A DNA stretch of 64,000 bases from Mucilaginibacter sp. OK268 (GCF_900103125.1 NZ_FNJV01000004.1:62001-126000), one strand, 5' to 3'. Counted from the stretch's first letter, positions 34,474 to 44,451 are shown. Program-made: numbers and translations. The notes: generated by a model not told the origin, from the letters alone.

Positions 34474-37347
34474 ATGAAAAAAACGATTAAACTAATTATA
34501 TGGGCCTTTATCACTTTGCCATTGGGTACACAGTTGTTAAATGCGCAGCAGAAAAATATCTCCCCACGCGTTAGCGCGGCCGACTCGCTGAAACGAATGG
34601 GGGACGGCCACTTGTTAACTATTTCAGAAACAGAAAATGTAAAAGCGCGAGCCTCGGTCAGCGGTTCAACACTATATAAAACGCCAACCGCTAATATAAC
34701 CAATACTCTTTATGGACGCTTGCCTGGCCTAACCGTGCTGCAGGGATCGGGCGAGCCGGGATATGACGCAGCCTCCTTATACATCCGTGGGCTTGGAACT
34801 TATGACAATAGTTCGCTTGTGATCTATGTAGATGGCTTTCAGACTACTTCCTCATACTTTCAGTACTTGTCGCCGGCCGAAATAGAAAGCATCACAGTTC
34901 TGAAGGACGCGGCCGCGCTGGCTAGTTTTGGAATGAAGGGGGCCAATGGCGTTTTATGGGTTGTAACGAAAAGAGGAAAAACCGGCCCTTCCAAGGTAGC
35001 AGTAAATGTAGTTAGCGGTCTGCAGCAGGCGATGCGTATTGATAAACCGCTCGGTGCCTATGATTATGCGCGCCTGTACAACCAGGCGATAAGTAACGAT
35101 AACTATAGTTTAAATGGCTATCAATTTTTATGGACACCCAAATACAGCGATAAGCAATTACAAGCTTATAAAAATGGTTCCGCCACCAATGTAGAGTGGT
35201 TTGATCAGGTACTCAGGAAAAATGCCCCTTACACCGATGCTAACGTGAATTTTAACGGAGGGAACAACGCAACGAAATATATGGTGATCCTTGACTACAT
35301 GAATCAGGGCGGAATATATGATATAGCAAACACGGCTGCCACATCAAACGCGCAAATACAGCGATTTAATATCCGGACAAATCTCGATCTTAATTTCTTT
35401 AAAATCTTTGAGGCGCGGATAGATCTGGGAGGTAGAATTGAAGACAGGCACTATCCAAACTACAATGGTTCGCAACTATGGCAGGACTTAGCCGGTTATC
35501 CATCAAATATATATCCCGTTCGGGACAGCCTGACTGGCCACTGGTCGGGTACGGCGCTATACCCTAATAATCCGGTCGCCACATTGCATGGATTAGGTTG
35601 GATTGGTACACATGACCGCACTTTGCAGGCAAACTTTGGTCTTAAAGAGCGGCTCGATTTCATTACCCCCGGCCTTTATTTAAAAGAGGCCGCCTCCCTA
35701 AATACCTGGACACGCAATGCGTTTAGCTATACGGCAACTTATGCTCGTTATAATAATGGCCTGCAAACTACGACCGACAAACAGGCGACTATTGTGGCCA
35801 ACGGGTCATCGCCTGTTAATCAGTATGACTGGAAACAAGGAACCTTAACTGCAGGTTACGATCGTACCTTCGGCAAGCACCGGATCAGTGCCGCCGTGGA
35901 ATACCTGGCCAGTAATTTTATGACCGACTATTCGACCAACAACCCTGGTTTAAATACGGGCAACAATATCTTTTATCATTATGAGAACTTAGGTTCGGCG
36001 GTTCATTATGCTTACAATGCAAAATATCTGCTGGATGTCAATGTAGGTTACAGCGGCTCAGACAGCTATGCCCCCGGCAACAGGTGGAAAGCCTATCCGG
36101 CCATTGGCGCAGGTTGGATTCTATCCGAAGAATCGTTTCTCAAGTCCTCTGTGCTTAGCTTCCTTAAATTACGAGGCTCCGTTGGTTTATCAGGAAACGA
36201 TCAAACCAACAATGGCAGGTACCTGTACCAGCAATATTTTACACAGAACGGCACTTACTACACCGGCAACAACGGTTTGGCAAGTAACAACGGCACCGTG
36301 CAGGGCTACATTGCCAATCCAAACATCACCGCCGAAAAAAGCTTGAAATACGATATTGGCTTTGATATGACATTAATTCAGAAGCTATCAGTAACGGCCG
36401 ATGTGTTTCTGGATAAGCGCAGCGGTATTGTTACCAGGACCAATGATCTTTTAGGTACCTTTGGCGGCTCACAGCCCTACCTTAATATTGGCAAAGTGAC
36501 CAACAAAGGCTTTGAAGTAAGCGCCCGGTATGCCGATCATGCCGGTAAAATGAATTATAATTTTGGCGGGAGCGTGTCGTTTGCCAAAAACACAGTCGAT
36601 TTCCAATCTGAGATCCCCACTGTCAATAAATTTTCCCAAACTACCGGGTTGGCCATCGGGACCCCTGTCGGGCTGGTTTCCACCGGCTTTTATAACATCA
36701 CAGACTTCAATAGCGATGGCACGCTTAAGACGGGGCAACCCGTACCAGCGTTCGGCGCAGTGCAGCCGGGCGATATCAAATACAAGGATTTGGACGGTAA
36801 CGGAAAGATAGATCAAAACGATGTAACAGTAATCGGTAAGTCGCCGTTTCCTACACTTACTTATACTTTCAACGCCGAAGTAAGTTATAGTGGTTTCGAT
36901 TTTTCAGTGCAATTTCAGGGTGCATCCGGCAATAGCGTAAATTTAATTTCAGAGGCCTATTACCAAACCGTAGCTTTCGTCAATAATATCAACGTTTATC
37001 CGACAGCGCAAAATGCCTGGGCTTATTTCCCGGCACAAGGTATTGACACGCGGGCGACGGCAACTTATCCAAGGTTATCTACCCTGGCCAATAATAACAA
37101 TTATCGAGCATCAAGCTTTTGGATGGTAAGCGGGGATTACCTGCGGATAAGAAATGCTGAATTCGGTTATACCTTTTCCCCGGCGCTGCTCAGAAAAATC
37201 CACACGGAGAGCCTGCGTATCTATGTCAGCGCGGTTAACCCGCTTACCTGGTCATATTTAAGGAAACATTACAATATCGACCCTGAAACAACATCCGGCT
37301 ATCCTGCCTTGAAATCCTATAACCTTGGCCTGTCATTCAAATTTTAA
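34474..37347 (+). CDS. Second SusC-family transporter, short N-terminus
   Basis: The product has 957 residues with a signal peptide (IIWAFITLPLGTQLLNAQ). Unlike the first SusC it lacks the STN and carboxypeptidase-regulatory domains: the plug starts at about residue 60 and carries LYGRLPGLTVLQGSGEPGYD, IESITVLKDAAALASFGMKG and GVLWVVTKRGKTG. The barrel end (YNLGLSFKF) is complete. It is therefore a transporter without its own signalling domain and probably depends on the first SusC for induction. The start lies 37 nt after the first SusD stop; the second SusD gene follows at once. Confidence 0.88.
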   Translation: MKKTIKLIIWAFITLPLGTQLLNAQQKNISPRVSAADSLKRMGDGHLLTISETENVKARASVSGSTLYKTPTANITNTLYGRLPGLTVLQGSGEPGYDAASLYIRGLGTYDNSSLVIYVDGFQTTSSYFQYLSPAEIESITVLKDAAALASFGMKGANGVLWVVTKRGKTGPSKVAVNVVSGLQQAMRIDKPLGAYDYARLYNQAISNDNYSLNGYQFLWTPKYSDKQLQAYKNGSATNVEWFDQVLRKNAPYTDANVNFNGGNNATKYMVILDYMNQGGIYDIANTAATSNAQIQRFNIRTNLDLNFFKIFEARIDLGGRIEDRHYPNYNGSQLWQDLAGYPSNIYPVRDSLTGHWSGTALYPNNPVATLHGLGWIGTHDRTLQANFGLKERLDFITPGLYLKEAASLNTWTRNAFSYTATYARYNNGLQTTTDKQATIVANGSSPVNQYDWKQGTLTAGYDRTFGKHRISAAVEYLASNFMTDYSTNNPGLNTGNNIFYHYENLGSAVHYAYNAKYLLDVNVGYSGSDSYAPGNRWKAYPAIGAGWILSEESFLKSSVLSFLKLRGSVGLSGNDQTNNGRYLYQQYFTQNGTYYTGNNGLASNNGTVQGYIANPNITAEKSLKYDIGFDMTLIQKLSVTADVFLDKRSGIVTRTNDLLGTFGGSQPYLNIGKVTNKGFEVSARYADHAGKMNYNFGGSVSFAKNTVDFQSEIPTVNKFSQTTGLAIGTPVGLVSTGFYNITDFNSDGTLKTGQPVPAFGAVQPGDIKYKDLDGNGKIDQNDVTVIGKSPFPTLTYTFNAEVSYSGFDFSVQFQGASGNSVNLISEAYYQTVAFVNNINVYPTAQNAWAYFPAQGIDTRATATYPRLSTLANNNNYRASSFWMVSGDYLRIRNAEFGYTFSPALLRKIHTESLRIYVSAVNPLTWSYLRKHYNIDPETTSGYPALKSYNLGLSFKF

Positions 37348-37348
37348 T

Positions 37349-39052
37349 ATGATTAACATGAAAAGAAAAAATATATACGTTAAGTTGTTTTTTACAGGCA
37401 TGCTTGCGGCAACTATCAGCAGTTGTAAAAAAAGCTTTCTTGATACCAAAATTGATACTTCTCAAACAGCGCAGACCCTTAATTCCAATTATAACTCACT
37501 ATACGGGTTTGGCAACGCCCCATATACTTATCTGCGCAATGAGTTTGCAATTATAGATAATAATCTTTTTGCCCCCGTCTCTGACGAGGCTAAGCAAACT
37601 GCGGCAAGTTCAAACGTCATGTTGTTTAATAATGGCAGCTGGAATGCCAGCAACAACCCCGATAATAACTACGCTAATTATTACAGCGGCATCAGGGCTG
37701 CTAATTATTTCCTGGAGAATTCCGGTAATTACAAATGGTTTTTAGCCATGAACCGTGATACGATATCAGCCAGCGGGAAACTGAGCTACCATAATGATGT
37801 TCTTAATATTGCCTGGTACCGTGGTGAGGCCCATATTTTGCGGGCATGGTATTATTTTGAACTGGCGAAACGGTATGGTGGTGTACCGCTCGTCACAAAA
37901 ACTTTGTCTATAACCGATAATACGAACATTGCGAAGGCATCTTATGACGATATTATCAATTTTATTACTTCCGAGGTAGACAATTTTAAAGACAGCCTCC
38001 AGGTTAACTGGAAAACCTCGTCATTTAGCAACAATGATGGGCGATTGAGCAAGGGGGCAGCACTAGCATTAAAGGCGCGCGCGCTTCTATTTGCCGCAAG
38101 CCCTTTACACAACAGCGCAAATGATGTTACACGTTGGCAAAGCGCCGCGACTGCTTTACATGACCTGGTGGCATTCGGTCAGGCCGCGGGCCAATACGCG
38201 TTAGACGGTGATTACCGCAAATACTTTTTACTTAACAATACGTTGACAAGCGCTGAAACTATCTGGGCTATCCGGTATCCGGCGAACAGCGTGTTGGAAA
38301 CGCAAAATTATCCGATAACAACACAAGGAGGTGCCAGCGGCATAACGCCTTCGCAAAACCTGGTAGATGATTATGAGTATACCTCGGCACCCGATCCCCT
38401 GAACCCGTATGCCAACCGCGATCCGCGCCTGAGCTTTTCTATCGTAACCAACAACAGTACCTGGAATGGACGTATTATCAACGAGGCTTCGGGCGGCACA
38501 GATGATATGTCAATAACCAACACTAGCCGCACCGGTTATTATCTTAAAAAGTTTGTTAACGATAGCTTCAACCTCACGCAGGGGCAAACCGCGGTCCACA
38601 ACTTTCCCATTTTCAGGTACGGGGAAGTGTTACTGGAATATGCCGAGGCGATGAACGAAGCTTACGGCCCGGATAATGCCAATGGTTATGCGCTAAGCGC
38701 CCGAATGGCGCTTAACATGGTGCGCAGCCGCGCTGGCGTACAAATGCCCTTGATAATTGCTGCCGGCCAGGCATCTTTCAGGACAGCAATAAAGCATGAG
38801 CGCCGTATTGAACTGGCTTTTGAAGATTACCGGTATTGGGACCTCCTGCGCTGGAAAGATGCTGTCACAGTATTAAACCAACCTATCCGGGGCGTTGCCG
38901 TGGGCAAGGATGCTTCGGGAAAGTTCACTTACAATACTAATGTCGTTGTGGAGAACCGGGTATTTGATGTGGTAAAAATGTACTATTATCCGTTTCCGCA
39001 GTCAGAGGTATCTAAGTCAAAGGGCATTCTCATCCAAAATCAAGGTTGGTAA
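37349..39052 (+). CDS. Second SusD-family lipoprotein
   Basis: The product has 567 residues from the ATG at 37349, one base after the second SusC stop (TAA-T-ATG); an in-frame ATG at 37325 lies inside that gene. Lipobox ISSC (LAATISSCKKSFLDT). The SusD N-terminal region (RGEAHILRAWYYFELAKRYG, then GVPLVTKTL) and the C-terminal region (IKHERRIELAFEDYRYWDLL) are clear. Partner of the second SusC. Confidence 0.9.
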   Translation: MINMKRKNIYVKLFFTGMLAATISSCKKSFLDTKIDTSQTAQTLNSNYNSLYGFGNAPYTYLRNEFAIIDNNLFAPVSDEAKQTAASSNVMLFNNGSWNASNNPDNNYANYYSGIRAANYFLENSGNYKWFLAMNRDTISASGKLSYHNDVLNIAWYRGEAHILRAWYYFELAKRYGGVPLVTKTLSITDNTNIAKASYDDIINFITSEVDNFKDSLQVNWKTSSFSNNDGRLSKGAALALKARALLFAASPLHNSANDVTRWQSAATALHDLVAFGQAAGQYALDGDYRKYFLLNNTLTSAETIWAIRYPANSVLETQNYPITTQGGASGITPSQNLVDDYEYTSAPDPLNPYANRDPRLSFSIVTNNSTWNGRIINEASGGTDDMSITNTSRTGYYLKKFVNDSFNLTQGQTAVHNFPIFRYGEVLLEYAEAMNEAYGPDNANGYALSARMALNMVRSRAGVQMPLIIAAGQASFRTAIKHERRIELAFEDYRYWDLLRWKDAVTVLNQPIRGVAVGKDASGKFTYNTNVVVENRVFDVVKMYYYPFPQSEVSKSKGILIQNQGW

Positions 39053-39080
39053 ATTATCATTAACTAAATTATAACAAGTT

Positions 39081-40181
39081 ATGAAGTTCAATAAAACACT
39101 ATGGTTACCTGTCACAGTAATCGTTTTAGCTTTGCAAATCGGCTCCTGTAAAAAGGGTGCATCGCAATTGCCTTATGGCTTTTCAATGGTCTATATGCCG
39201 CAATCCATACTCAAATCCGGCGGTGTGAATAACAATTATCCTGTGCCGTCCGGTACTGACACATCGACCTATAATTATGTGGTTGATCAGGCCAAAGGCA
39301 AGGTGAACATAATATTAGGTGTTTCTGTATCGGGTCCGGATAAAAGTGGCTATGGGGTTGATATCAAAACGAATACTGACACCATCGGCCAATTATTTAC
39401 TTCGGGAGTCATTGATACAGTGAACTATAAATTAATGCCAGATGCCATGTTTACGCTGCCGTCGCACATCGATATCCCATCTGGTAAAGTAGCCGGTACC
39501 TTTTACCTGTCTATAGACCTGGCCACCATGAAAAAAGCCGAGTATGCTGGTAAAAAACTGATTTTAGCGGTGTCGGTAGCCAATCCGTCAAAATATGCCC
39601 TGAACAAGGCCTTAGCTACAACAATAGTTATTATTGATGTAGATGGACTGGTAATTGGCCCTGCCAATGATATTACTTCCAAGTATATTCAAAATCCGGG
39701 CAATAATTTCGTCGCATCCAGTATGGATGCCGGCGGCCGCTGGGGTACGCTGGCATCCTGGGCCACCAACACGGCTATCCTTAGCCATAATGGCAAGGGT
39801 GGCTATGCAACAGATGGCGACGGTATCAATATGGATTTGGAGTCGGGCTGGGGTTCCCCTCAAATTCTAAACGGCAAGGTTTACCAAACCATCACTTTGC
39901 CAGCTGGCAGTTATACTTTTGATCTCGCACCATTTGTGTGGCAGGGTACTAAAGATATCACTTACGTGGTCGTAGCTCCCAACAGCGATTCCTTACCCGA
40001 CTATAGTTCGATTCCGGGAAACACGGGCATTTACTATGCGCCCTTTACGAATTCAGCGGTTTCATTTAAGTTAACGGAGTCAACAAAGGTTACTGTTGGC
40101 GTAGTCGTTAACTATACGCAGGATCAGCAAGGTTTCAAAACACATGGCGTTCACCTATATAACTATCCGAAACACCTGTAA
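39081..40181 (+). CDS. DUF1735/DUF5013-type glycan-binding lipoprotein
   Basis: The product has 366 residues with a lipoprotein signal (VIVLALQIGSCKKGASQ). The N-terminal half (YVVDQAKGKVNIILGVSVSG, then FTLPSHIDIPSGKVAGTFYL) is a DUF1735-type immunoglobulin-like domain; the C-terminal half (NGKVYQTITLPAGSYTFDLA and the surrounding aromatic residues) resembles DUF5013, a carbohydrate-binding-like domain. Such proteins take the place of SusE/SusF as surface glycan-binding proteins. It lies 28 nt after the second SusD and is followed by a terminator-like hairpin. Confidence 0.8.
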   Translation: MKFNKTLWLPVTVIVLALQIGSCKKGASQLPYGFSMVYMPQSILKSGGVNNNYPVPSGTDTSTYNYVVDQAKGKVNIILGVSVSGPDKSGYGVDIKTNTDTIGQLFTSGVIDTVNYKLMPDAMFTLPSHIDIPSGKVAGTFYLSIDLATMKKAEYAGKKLILAVSVANPSKYALNKALATTIVIIDVDGLVIGPANDITSKYIQNPGNNFVASSMDAGGRWGTLASWATNTAILSHNGKGGYATDGDGINMDLESGWGSPQILNGKVYQTITLPAGSYTFDLAPFVWQGTKDITYVVVAPNSDSLPDYSSIPGNTGIYYAPFTNSAVSFKLTESTKVTVGVVVNYTQDQQGFKTHGVHLYNYPKHL

Positions 40182-40211
40182 GCTGTTTTTTAAAAGCGGA
40201 TGTTTATTAAA

Positions 40212-40243
40212 GAAGCCGCCCTTGCCATTAGTAGGGCGGCTTC
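40212..40243 (+). terminator. Hairpin at the end of the SusCD operon
   Basis: GAAGCCGCCC (40212-40221) pairs perfectly with GGGCGGCTTC (40234-40243). It lies 30 nt after the DUF1735 gene. The T tract is weak (TTCAATTA), so it may attenuate rather than stop transcription into the GH16 gene. Confidence 0.6.
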
Positions 40244-40268
40244 AATTAACATGATTGATATTAATGAG

Positions 40269-40580
40269 ATGAGAAGCATGATATGGCATTGCTGTATGGT
40301 TGGTTTGGCAGCTGCAACTTCAATGGGTTACGCGCAAAACGCAATTCCGACAATTGATACGCCTAAAACCTATAAGCTGGTTTGGGCCGATGAATTTAAC
40401 AATAATGGGTCGCCTGATACCACCAACTGGAAGTTTGAACAGGGATTTGTACGTAACAACGAGTTACAGTGGTACCAATCGCAGAATGCCTGGTGCAGTA
40501 ACGGTTTGCTTATCATCGAAGCCCGTAAAGAACATTTGCCCAATCCCAATTATAACGCTCAAAGGATTCCACATATATGA
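40269..40580 (+). pseudogene. Truncated GH16 beta-glucanase
   Basis: From the ATG at 40269 a signal peptide (MIWHCCMVGLAAATSMGYAQ) leads into the typical start of a GH16 domain: YKLVWADEFNNNGSPDTTNW, then KFEQGFVRNNELQWYQSQNA and GLLIIEARKE. About 60 residues of the roughly 250-residue domain remain; the catalytic ExDxxE is absent. The frame ends at RIPHI just before an IS110 transposase remnant, so insertion and deletion destroyed the gene. GH16 enzymes cut beta-1,3/1,4-glucans such as laminarin, which suggests the former substrate of the locus. Confidence 0.8.
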
Positions 40581-40608
40581 CAACCGATATTAAATGGATC
40601 AATAGTAG

Positions 40609-40881
40609 TATACCCTAAAAGAATCGGATCTGGGAAAGTTCTTTAAACGGATAGCATTCAAGAAAGGCAGTTAAGCTGCTATCACCGCTACGGCCAGAAA
40701 GATAGCTGTTATTCTTTACAGCATGGTCGTTAAAGGAGAAAAGTGCCAGCCTAAAACAGCCTATGTGTTTCTGGATGAAAAATCAAGGCTGTTAGCTGCA
40801 ATCCGAAGGAAAATTGCTAAAATTGGGCTGGATCCAAATGAGCCTGGCATCTTTTCGCAGGAAAGATATCGCCAGAAATGA
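40609..40881 (+). pseudogene. IS110-family transposase remnant (C-terminal part)
   Basis: The frame YTLKESDLGKFFKRIAFKKG, then an in-frame TAA, then AAITATARKIAVILYSMVVK and a charged tail ending in RYRQK is the C-terminal part of a Transposase_20 (IS110/IS116/IS902) protein. The TAA replaces a Lys codon. The N-terminal DEDD domain is missing. The remnant directly follows the truncated GH16 gene and probably caused its loss. Confidence 0.7.
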
Positions 40882-40964
40882 AAAAAAATAACTCAATAAT
40901 CAGATGACTAATAAAGGTTAGTCAGAATTGCAAAGAAAAACCTTATGAACTTTGAGTAGACCAG

Positions 40965-41840
40965 ATGCAAGATAGAAACGAAAAATTCGAGAGCTTAAAG
41001 AACGACAAGCTGAGTATAAAGATTATCTCAAACAACAATCCTTATCTTTCTGATGATATTCAGAAAAAGCTTTTACAACCTCGTCGGCTGACTTCTTATT
41101 TTATAATGCTGATTGACAGCGGCTCTATTACTTACAATCTGGATTTACAAGACATCACTCTTACTGACGGGCATTTGCTTTTTGCAATGCCTAATCAAGT
41201 TTTTACGCCCCCGCCTAAAACTGCTGGTCTTAAATATTTTAAAGTATTATTTGATGAAAACACCTTGGCATTGTTACCACAACAATTTCCTTTTTTAGTT
41301 AATCCTTTAAACTCACAGACTATAATTTTTGACAATGCCACAAGAGAGAGAGTAATGAAGGTTTTTGAAATTTTAAATCAGATTCTTCAAATAGGCGAAC
41401 ATCCAACTGACACAGAAATAATATTAGCTTACTTGAACTCACTATTAACAGATTTAAATAGTGCTTATTTCAAAAACACAGAACCAATAAATATTCTAAA
41501 CAACAATCTGTCAAAGTTTATTGAGTTCAAATTAATAGTGGAGACACATCTTACAGAGCAACCTTCTGTTAATGCAATAGCAGAAAAATTGGCTTTGACC
41601 ACAAACAGCTTATACCGGATCGTAAAAGAATATTCGGGAGCTTCGCCTAAGGATTTTTTCACCAACCGTTTAATGATCGAAGCACAGCGAAAACTACAGT
41701 ACTCTCCGCTTTCTGTAAAAGAATTAGCTTATGAATTAGGGTTTAATGATCCTGATTACTTTTCAAGATTTTTTAAAAAATGCACGGGCAAAAGCGTAAG
41801 TGAGTTTTTAGAAGCTCGGCAAGATTCGTCTAGAGAATAA
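40965..41840 (+). CDS. AraC-family transcriptional regulator
   Basis: The product has 291 residues. An N-terminal sensing domain is followed by a C-terminal AraC double helix-turn-helix (LTEQPSVNAIAEKLALTTNS, ...SPLSVKELAYELGFNDPDYF, ...FKKCTGKSVSEFLEAR, about residues 185-287). It is 65 nt upstream of a short-chain dehydrogenase gene on the same strand and probably controls it. Such AraC/SDR pairs are common and usually respond to small aldehydes or quinones. It has no visible connection to the polysaccharide locus. Confidence 0.85.
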   Translation: MQDRNEKFESLKNDKLSIKIISNNNPYLSDDIQKKLLQPRRLTSYFIMLIDSGSITYNLDLQDITLTDGHLLFAMPNQVFTPPPKTAGLKYFKVLFDENTLALLPQQFPFLVNPLNSQTIIFDNATRERVMKVFEILNQILQIGEHPTDTEIILAYLNSLLTDLNSAYFKNTEPINILNNNLSKFIEFKLIVETHLTEQPSVNAIAEKLALTTNSLYRIVKEYSGASPKDFFTNRLMIEAQRKLQYSPLSVKELAYELGFNDPDYFSRFFKKCTGKSVSEFLEARQDSSRE

Positions 41841-41905
41841 ATTGATTTGTCCATCCCCACGGATTTTTAGCTATTTACTTTTGCTTCACTAATTTAAATA
41901 AAAAA

Positions 41906-42643
41906 ATGAAATCAGCATTAGTAACAGGAGCTAACAAAAGCATTGGCTTTGAAGTTGCACGGCAACTTGCTCAAAAAGGGATTTATGTTTACCTCGGCAG
42001 TCGCAATTTAGAAAGCGGTATAGCAGCCGTGGAAAAATTAATGGCAGAGGGACTAAGCAATGTAGAGGCTATCCAGCTTGACGTTACGGATGATGAATCT
42101 GTAAAAAATGCTTGTACAGAAATAGGTAAGAAAACAAAAACATTGGACATACTTATCAATAACGCTGGCATTTATGGTGGCCATCCACAGTCAGCACTTG
42201 ATTCAACCATAAACCAATTCCAAACAACATATGATGCAAATGTTTTCGGGGTTGTAAGAGTTACACAGGCATTTATTGATTTATTGAAAAAATCTTCTGA
42301 ACCTCGTATTGTAAATGTAAGTTCAAGTCAAGGTTCAATTACTTTGCACAGCGACCCTTCATACAAATATTACGATTACAAAGGAGCTGTTTATCTTTCT
42401 TCAAAATCAGCAATGAATATGTATACAGTTGTTTTGGCATACGAGCTTAGGGATAGCGACTTCAAAATAAACGCTGTTTGCCCAGGATATACAAAGACGG
42501 ATTTTAACGGTCATAGTGGGCCAGGTAGTGTTGAAGTTGCTGGAAGGCGAATCATAAAGTATGCTTTGATTGACAAAGACGGGCCGACTGGAAAATTCTT
42601 TAGTGAAGAAAATAATCCTGAAACGGGAGAAGTGCCATGGTAA
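41906..42643 (+). CDS. Short-chain dehydrogenase/reductase
   Basis: The product has 245 residues. The NAD(P)-binding TGANKSIG motif is at residues 7-14, NNAG at 85-88, catalytic Ser in NVSSSQ at about 139-141, and Tyr-Lys in YLSSK (Y163, K167). The extended NPETGEVPW C-terminus fits carbonyl-reductase-like SDRs. It reduces small carbonyl compounds using NADPH; the exact substrate is unknown. Controlled probably by the AraC-type gene in front. Confidence 0.88.
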   Translation: MKSALVTGANKSIGFEVARQLAQKGIYVYLGSRNLESGIAAVEKLMAEGLSNVEAIQLDVTDDESVKNACTEIGKKTKTLDILINNAGIYGGHPQSALDSTINQFQTTYDANVFGVVRVTQAFIDLLKKSSEPRIVNVSSSQGSITLHSDPSYKYYDYKGAVYLSSKSAMNMYTVVLAYELRDSDFKINAVCPGYTKTDFNGHSGPGSVEVAGRRIIKYALIDKDGPTGKFFSEENNPETGEVPW

Positions 42644-42657
42644 TAAACACTGAACGA

Positions 42658-42981
42658 TTAGGACGAATGGATATTCCGCTGATATTGACCACCTGATTCA
42701 TGGATCGGTTGACACCTGATTCCGCTGCAAATTGCCTCAATAACATTATGGGTTTCATATAGCTTGCTTTTTAAATAATCTACCGTAAGGTACTGGAGAA
42801 ACTTTTTTGGGGTAAGACCGACCCAATCCAAAAACAAGCGCTGAAAATGAAACAGGCTAAGGTTAACCCGTTCAGCAATAGCGTCCAGATCGGGCTGATC
42901 TTTAAAATGAGTTACTACATAGTCTATCGCCTTTTCTATACGATAGTAATTAAGCGTTAAATCTTTAGCCATATCAAACAA
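42658..42981 (-). pseudogene. Truncated Ada-type AraC-domain gene with insertion-sequence end
   Basis: The first 80 residues (YYRIEKAIDYVVTHFKDQPD, then LDAIAERVNLSLFHFQRLFL and WVGLTPKKFLQYLTVDYLK) are the AraC part of an Ada-like methylated-DNA methyltransferase. After residue 85 the frame turns into unrelated sequence. On the minus strand the bases that follow contain GGAATCAGGTGTCAAC and then AATCAGGTGGTCAATATCAG, short repeats resembling the ends of IS21-type elements. The methyltransferase domain with its PCHR site is missing. Confidence 0.6.
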
Positions 42982-43164
42982 ACCTAAGGCATATCAACAT
43001 AATAATCAACCCGAAACTTGCTCATTACTTTATCTGGACCTGCTTTTTTTCATTTAAGCTACCCAATTAAAAACATTATATTGAGCGTTGAAATCCACTT
43101 AGGCAAGTTGTTGAACATCACTGGCCTTAATTCATAATCAGGTCAAAAAATTAATTGTCATTAT

Positions 43165-43791
43165 ATGATTATAATTAGCTTAATAGGTGCTATTGTCCAG
43201 TTGTTAGTTTTCGCGTTTCTTCCGTTCCTGGTTTATCTCCTTATCAATAAAACAGTCAAGGGATTTTTCGGCTATACTGGCATTCACAAAACAACCTACC
43301 CGGCAATAACACTTGCTGTATTATCGGGATTTATTCTTGGCAGTATAGGAATAGCCGTTATGTATGCCAGTCCCGTAATAAGACAAATAGCGGCGGGCAA
43401 AGGTACTGTACCAGAACAGATCAGGCTTCTCACATCGAGAGCAAATAGAATCCTGTTGATCCTCATCGTCGCCTTCATTAAAACAGCTTTAGCCGAAGAA
43501 ATATTCTTCAGAGGGTTTATCGCTAAAAGATTGATCACCTGGCTGGGATACAAGACCGGTAATATTATACAAGCCTTTATATTCGGAGCGATGCATGTCT
43601 TATTATTCCTGAGCATTCCTGGTATGACTCCAGCCTTTCTGAGCTTTGCATTTTTATTGCCCGGGACATCTGGCTATCTGGCCTGTTATTTAAATGAAAA
43701 AAAAGGAAAAGGCAGTATCTATCCAGGTTGGATCATTCATGGGATCGGAAACTTAATTTCTTACATTTTTTTAGTATTCATAACCGGTTAA
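43165..43791 (+). CDS. CPBP-family (CAAX-protease-like) intramembrane metalloprotease
   Basis: The product has 208 residues with about five membrane spans. The catalytic motifs are present: EEIFFR (E111, E112, R116), FGAMH (H144) and HGIGN (H192, N196). Members cleave membrane proteins or handle peptide bacteriocins; in bacteria most have unknown substrates. No neighbouring gene on the same strand gives a clue. It stands alone between the truncated Ada gene and a recombinase remnant. Confidence 0.85.
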   Translation: MIIISLIGAIVQLLVFAFLPFLVYLLINKTVKGFFGYTGIHKTTYPAITLAVLSGFILGSIGIAVMYASPVIRQIAAGKGTVPEQIRLLTSRANRILLILIVAFIKTALAEEIFFRGFIAKRLITWLGYKTGNIIQAFIFGAMHVLLFLSIPGMTPAFLSFAFLLPGTSGYLACYLNEKKGKGSIYPGWIIHGIGNLISYIFLVFITG

Positions 43792-43973
43792 AAAGGCACG
43801 GATTATAAAGATCGGACTGAAATTCATCTCTAGGGCATCAAAAGAATTTTTAAATCATTGTGCCGTTGATGACGCTGTAATTCATTTTAAAGGTAACTGA
43901 AAATTCAAAATTATTGCAACAAGCAACGCAGTGTTCTAAAACTAAATAGGCAGCATATATTCAGTTTTTATAT

Positions 43974-44399
43974 TTGATTTTATTCTTTATAGGACAAAAC
44001 AAAATAAATGCAAGAGAACTCTTATTTGATGGGAAAGTAGAGCCTGAAGATTTCGTGATCATGAAAAAGGATTGTGCAGAAAAAATCAAAAGATTAGAAA
44101 TCAATCTTACAGATGTAAAATTACAAAGTTCAAACCTTGCGAGTTTGGATAAAATGCTTTTTCAAGCAATAGAGGCGCTTTCCGATCTGAGGAATCTTTA
44201 TTTACAAGGCAATGTTCTGAAAAAAAGAGAGATACTCGGTTCGATATTTCGGGAAAAACTGCGATTTGACAAAAGTGAATATCGAACCGGAAGATTGAAC
44301 GAGGCAGTTGCACTTATCTTTCAGATTAACAATGCATTAGGGGCTAAAAAAAACGGGAAAGATCGATTGCCAAATCGTCTTTCCCGTTCAGTACGCTAA
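43974..44399 (+). pseudogene. Large serine recombinase remnant (C-terminal part)
   Basis: The frame ARELLFDGKVEPEDFVIMKK, then EKIKRLEINLTDVKLQ and LRNLYLQGNVLKKREILGSI, is the C-terminal zinc-ribbon-following coiled-coil region of Bacteroidota recombinase-family proteins; the catalytic serine domain is absent. The start is lost in AT-rich sequence. It marks an older mobile-element end inside the island. A TCGAACCGTTT repeat follows directly. Confidence 0.7.
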
Positions 44400-44451
44400 G
44401 CGGAAATCGAACCGTTTCCACTTTAATTTCTGACTTAGCATAAATAAATGC

